45,438 nt of DNA, taken from positions 1 to 45,438 of the forward strand of contig JACOSL010000039.1 of assembly GCA_016179045.1 (NCBI GenBank), read 5' to 3'. Source of the DNA: Fimbriimonas ginsengisoli (lineage in GTDB: Bacteria > Armatimonadota > Fimbriimonadia > Fimbriimonadales > Fimbriimonadaceae). The notes below the pieces were generated by a model. That model was not told where the DNA came from, did not search any database, and saw only the letters and a list, made by a program, of their open reading frames with translations. This document shows, piece by piece, positions 42,351-45,438 of the stretch. Position 1 is the stretch's first letter; each line of letters begins with the position of its first letter. The position numbers were made by a program, and so were the translations under genes.

Positions 42351-43335
42351 TCACTTGCCGTTGCGCAACTGGGAGGGATATGCCTGTAGGATTCGGTCCG
42401 CGAGCCAGTGGTCTTCTTGGTCTGAGAGCATGGCCCGCAAACGGGGCAGGAGCGCAGGGTCCGCGAGCTTCGCGAGAGCTTCGGGCGGCCCTCGCAGGAG
42501 GCGCCTGAAACCTGATCGCCCCTTGTCTCCAAGCCACTCAACCAGGACCGGCTCGCCCCTTGAATCACCGACCAGCCCAAGGGCAACGGCCGCTCGCAGT
42601 CGCACCTCGCCGTTCGCGCTTTCGAGATACGGCGCTACGCAATCTGCCGCCTCTTTCCCGAAATCAGCCAAATGAAGTGCGACAAGATCGCCGAGCGGCT
42701 TCGGACCGCCCACCTCCCCCGGATGCAGCGGGCACGGGTCCTTCGAAACAAGTTGCGCCGCGACAGCCCTGAGGCAAGACGAATCGCGGAGTCTGGTGAG
42801 GGACGCGGCTGAAGACTCGGCCACGCCGGCAGTTCCCTCAAGCCAATCACCTTCGGTACGGACCTTGAGCGCCTCGACCAGAGCCGGAACCGCTTTGCGA
42901 TCACCGATCTCCCCCAAGTTCGTAGGCGGCGGTTTCTCGGATCCAGGGCTTGCCAGCCCCGTGCAGAACGCCGATGAGCGCCGCAACAGCCTTGCGCTCG
43001 CGCATGGCCCCAAGAGCTTCCAAGGCATACGCCTTCGTCCAGTCATCTTTCGATTTCAGCGCCTCGATGAGCGCGGGTACCGCCGGCTCACCGATCGCAA
43101 TCAGTTCGTTTCGAGCGGCTAGGCCCTCGGAAACGGCTCCCGTCTTGGCATCGGTGAGACGCTCCTCATCCGGAATCGTGAGCTTGCCGATCAGGTACGG
43201 AATGCGCTCGGCCTGGCTCGCCGGAGTGCCAGCCATCGCGGCTTCCTGAGTAACAGGTGTCGACCGCTGCCCGGCAGACGGCGAGCAGCCTTGCACGCCG
43301 ACTGCGAAGGCAAGGAGAAGGGCGTAAGCCCTCAT
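42351..43335 (-). pseudogene. HEAT-repeat lipoprotein gene interrupted by a frameshift
   Basis: Starting at ATG 43335, the first part encodes a lipoprotein signal (ends VQGC, Cys17) and HEAT/PBS-lyase-like repeats with IGEPAVPALIEALKSKDDW and AYALEALGAMRERKAVAALIG. The frame is lost at about 42912-42916, a run of five G on the coding strand, where it ends in ELGGDR-stop. The rest continues in another frame with EIGDRKAVPALVEALK and two further repeats to 42351. Removing one G joins the two halves with uninterrupted repeat periodicity (327 residues). It could be a true pseudogene, a sequencing error or a slippage site. The gene would be the first of the accB-like/accC run. Confidence 0.75.
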
Positions 43336-43407
43336 GCCCTATTGGACGCCAAGCGTAACACCCTGCGTTTCGCAGAGTTGGCTATGTTGGCGCCGATGCC
43401 CTTTCCG

Positions 43408-43521
43408 CCACCCTCCCCCAAACCCCTCCCTCAAGGGAGGGGGAATTCTTTTCTTAGGCTCGCTCCAGCCCTCCGGGCTCTCGCTCACCCTCCTTTCCGG
43501 GGCGCCATCCTTGGCGTCCCC
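43408..43521 (+). repeat. Dispersed palindrome-rich repeat, copy B
   Basis: About 114 bases with the same order of elements as copy A: a G/C palindrome (CCTCCCTCAAGGGAGG), an AT-rich spacer, CTCGCTC..., a C/G palindrome, TCGCTCACCC, then GGGGCGCCATCCTTGGCGTCC. It is more diverged from A and C than they are from each other. Confidence 0.65.
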
Positions 43522-43721
43522 CTGACAGAACCGATGTGGCAACTTCGCCCCGGCGCATCTGACATTAGCAGCTCAGTGCGTCTTCGCCAATCGTTCACCC
43601 AACGAGGGCAAGCATGACTCGGCAGTGGAAGAGCTGCGTTGAAGGATGGCCAGTGATGGTCGAAGCGTATATGAGCAGCTTGCTTCCGAGCACGAAGCTA
43701 GCCTCTAACTACGTTACCAAA

Positions 43722-43874
43722 GGGACGCCACGGACGGCGTGCCGAAAGAGAGCGGCGAGCGAACCCCGGGACGGGGTGAGCGACCCAAGGAAAATTAGAT
43801 TCACCCCTGCCTCACGGCGGGGGTCGGTGAGGCTACGCCGAACCGGGGGGGTGGTCTCCGCAGCACGCGGGAGG
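43722..43874 (-). repeat. Dispersed palindrome-rich repeat, copy C
   Basis: About 150 bases. On the minus strand it reads like copy A, with CCCCCGCCGTGAGGCAGGGG and TCGCTCACCCCGTCCCGGGG identical and the rest variable. It lies in the opposite orientation to copies A and B. Long near-identity with A in a stretch with no gene points to a mobile or selected element. Confidence 0.75.
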
Positions 43875-44007
43875 TTGCATGGAACGAGGGTCGAACGATT
43901 GCTGCGGAGCCTGCAACACCGCTGCGAACAACGCCTGTCGTACCACACACCCCAACCACCAAGGGCCGCCAATGTTGAAGCTTGACCGAGTCCGCAGTCC
44001 GACTAGC

Positions 44008-45438
44008 CTAGGTCGCCGCGCCGACGCCCTTGAGCGCGTCCTCGCCCATGATCTCGCGCACGATCTTGTTCTGGTTGATCCGGTATTTGCGCGCACGGGG
44101 GGCGATCATGCGCACGTCTACCGGCTCATAGCTCAGTTCGGGGCCGTTCTGGGTCCACGAAGCGAGGGTGGACTTCAGCCAGTGGGCGTCGTCCCGCTCG
44201 GGCGTATCCATCTTGAAGTGGGCGCCCCTGCTCTCGTCGCGCGCTATCGCCCCCTCCACGATCGCACGCGAGGCTTCGATCATGTTGATGAGCGCGCGGG
44301 TGAATGGGACCGCCTGGTTGGTCCAGCCCGAATCGTCGAGCAGATCGCACTGCCGCGCGTGCGCCGCCAAATCCTTCAATGCCTGGCGCGCCTCCACAAG
44401 CTCGTGCTGGGTGCGCCAGATGCCGCACCGGTTCCACATGAGGTCGGCGAGCTCGGCGTGTAGCCGGTACGGGTTCTCGGCGCCGTTCGAGCGGCGCAGC
44501 CCCTCGTATTCGGATGTGCGCTCGCGCCGAGCCTCCTCCAGAGTCGCGGCGGGCAACCCCTCGGCGGAGGCGTCCATCGCCTTAAGGTATGCGCAGACCC
44601 CTTGCGAGGCGATCTCGCCCGCCACCAGGCACGCGAGCAGCGCGTTCGCGCCCAGCCTATTCGCCCCGTGATACTGAAACTCGCACTCGCCCGCCGCGTA
44701 GAGGCCGGGCACGTTGGTCATTTGGTTGCGAGGCGAGCCCACATCCCACGAGCCGTCGCGCTGGGTCTCGTAATCCACCCACAGCCCGCCCATCGTGTAA
44801 TGCACCGCCGGGTAGATGCGCATTGGGGTGGCGATGGGGTCCTCGCGCATGAACTTCTCGTAAATCTCGAGCACCCCTTCGAGCTTGTCGTTGATCTGCC
44901 CGCGGCTGTAGGGGCCGCCGTGGTCGGTGTGGAGCTGGGTAATGTCGAGATACACCTGTTGCTTGCCCTGCACGCCGCGCCCGATGCGGCAGATGCAGTA
45001 GATGGCAAAGCTCACGAGGTCGCGGCTGAGCAGGTTGCCGTAGACCGGGTCGAGCTCTTCGCAGAAATACCACCGGTCCTTATCGGGAATATCGAGCGGC
45101 TTGCGCGGATCGCCCGCATCGCGCGGAGTCCAGAGGCGGCCGCCCTCTCCGCGCACCGATTCGCTGATGAGGCGGCACTTGTCCTCGCCTGGGATGGCGG
45201 TGGGATGGATCTGCACCATCTCGGGGTTGGCATAATGCACGCCCTGCTGGTAGCAGATCGAGACGGCCGCGCCCGTGTTGATGATCGAGTTGGTGGAGCG
45301 CCCGAAGATCACGCCGTTGCCGCCGGTGGCGATCACGACCGCGTCGGCGGCGAACGCCTCGATCTCCATGCCCCGCAAGCTTTGGGCGGTGAGGCCCCGG
45401 CAGGCGCCTCTGGCGTCCTTGACGATGCCGAGGAACTC
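44008..45438 (-). CDS. sdhA: Succinate dehydrogenase / fumarate reductase flavoprotein subunit, 5' part missing
   Basis: The C-terminal 476 residues of the FAD subunit of complex II. Features are the FAD domain strand DAVVIATGGNGVIFGRSTNS, HPTAIPGEDKCRLISESVRGEGG with the substrate-binding His and active-site Arg region, MGGLWVDYETQ, the AAGECEFQYHGANRLGANALLACLVAG segment and the helical C-terminal domain ending with many Arg and Lys. The size and motifs fit SdhA of Bacteroidetes and Deinococcus type enzymes. The frame continues past the window edge at 45438, so the FAD-histidine attachment site is not visible. The downstream region is non-coding, so sdhB, if present, lies upstream or elsewhere. 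Confidence 0.92.
   Translation of the reverse strand, partial: EFLGIVKDARGACRGLTAQSLRGMEIEAFAADAVVIATGGNGVIFGRSTNSIINTGAAVSICYQQGVHYANPEMVQIHPTAIPGEDKCRLISESVRGEGGRLWTPRDAGDPRKPLDIPDKDRWYFCEELDPVYGNLLSRDLVSFAIYCICRIGRGVQGKQQVYLDITQLHTDHGGPYSRGQINDKLEGVLEIYEKFMREDPIATPMRIYPAVHYTMGGLWVDYETQRDGSWDVGSPRNQMTNVPGLYAAGECEFQYHGANRLGANALLACLVAGEIASQGVCAYLKAMDASAEGLPAATLEEARRERTSEYEGLRRSNGAENPYRLHAELADLMWNRCGIWRTQHELVEARQALKDLAAHARQCDLLDDSGWTNQAVPFTRALINMIEASRAIVEGAIARDESRGAHFKMDTPERDDAHWLKSTLASWTQNGPELSYEPVDVRMIAPRARKYRINQNKIVREIMGEDALKGVGAAT

Larger units (their letters stand above)
43336..44007. other. Non-coding region between sdhA and the HEAT lipoprotein, with two dispersed repeats
   Basis: About 670 bases without a recognisable gene. 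Two copies of the palindrome-rich repeat (B and C) lie here, pointing in opposite directions and about 200 bases apart. The remainder shows no structure I can name. Several short frames run across the repeats but none has the codon usage or similarity of a gene. Confidence 0.7.

Noticed and set aside
1-45438. CRISPR array, rRNA operon or complete insertion sequence
   Set aside because: No regularly spaced direct repeats with unique spacers, no rRNA sequence and no transposase-like protein were found on either strand.

Overview
This high-GC window is densely coded and carries single-gene housekeeping loci together with a full diderm (LPS-type) outer-membrane toolkit: fabZ-lpxA-lpxB, lpxD-lpxC, BamA, TamB and two Skp/OmpH chaperones. 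It also encodes an S-layer-homology protein with a long beta-strand-rich region, of the kind that ties the outer membrane to the wall in Deinococcus and Negativicutes. That mixture points to a diderm of the Terrabacteria side. An Armatimonadota (Fimbriimonadia-like) bacterium is my best guess, from general gene content only; no phylogenetic marker was compared.

Layout. 1-2.9 kb (+): the end of tatC, an MrfA-type DUF1998 helicase and a small membrane protein. 3-5.4 kb (-): a membrane Fe-S oxidoreductase of the EtfD type, coupled to acpS. 5.5-11 kb (+): an Ig-like membrane protein, purH (apparently with a CTG start), fabZ, lpxA and lpxB. 11.3-13.4 kb (+): the SLH outer-membrane protein with a structured leader and a clear terminator. 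13.5-15.5 kb: tRNA-Leu, a carbonic-anhydrase-like protein, tRNA-Arg, a secreted protein of unknown function, and a second copy of the 3' half of tRNA-Arg. 15.6-27.1 kb (-): lipA, tamB, bamA, skp, skp, a lipoprotein, lpxD and lpxC, an envelope-assembly run. 27-31.9 kb: a secreted propeller-like protein, DUF503, a lipoprotein, a VOC protein, and two small two-gene modules of toxin-antitoxin type (nucleotidyltransferase plus partner; HicBA). 31.9-36.3 kb (-): a solitary sufB, small membrane or secreted proteins, a DCC-family protein and a DUF2071 protein. 36.4-43.3 kb (-): HDOD and CheD-like proteins, a lipoprotein-led run (frameshifted HEAT-repeat lipoprotein, AccB-like, pilin-like, accC, nusB, folD), and an alpha/beta hydrolase. 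44-45.4 kb (-): sdhA, cut by the window edge.

The most interesting observations are: an AccB-like carrier protein that has lost the biotinylated lysine yet sits with accC; a CheD homologue that appears to lack its catalytic cysteine, coupled to an HDOD protein; a three-copy dispersed repeat family of about 110-150 bp with a conserved chain of small palindromes; a 44-bp direct repeat of the tRNA-Arg 3' half, as tyrosine integrases leave, bracketing 1.25 kb; a CTG start for purH backed by a perfect Shine-Dalgarno sequence; and a one-base frameshift in a G5 run in the HEAT lipoprotein. No CRISPR array, complete insertion sequence or integrase gene was seen. Long open frames opposite most genes are a product of GC-rich codon usage and are not annotated.
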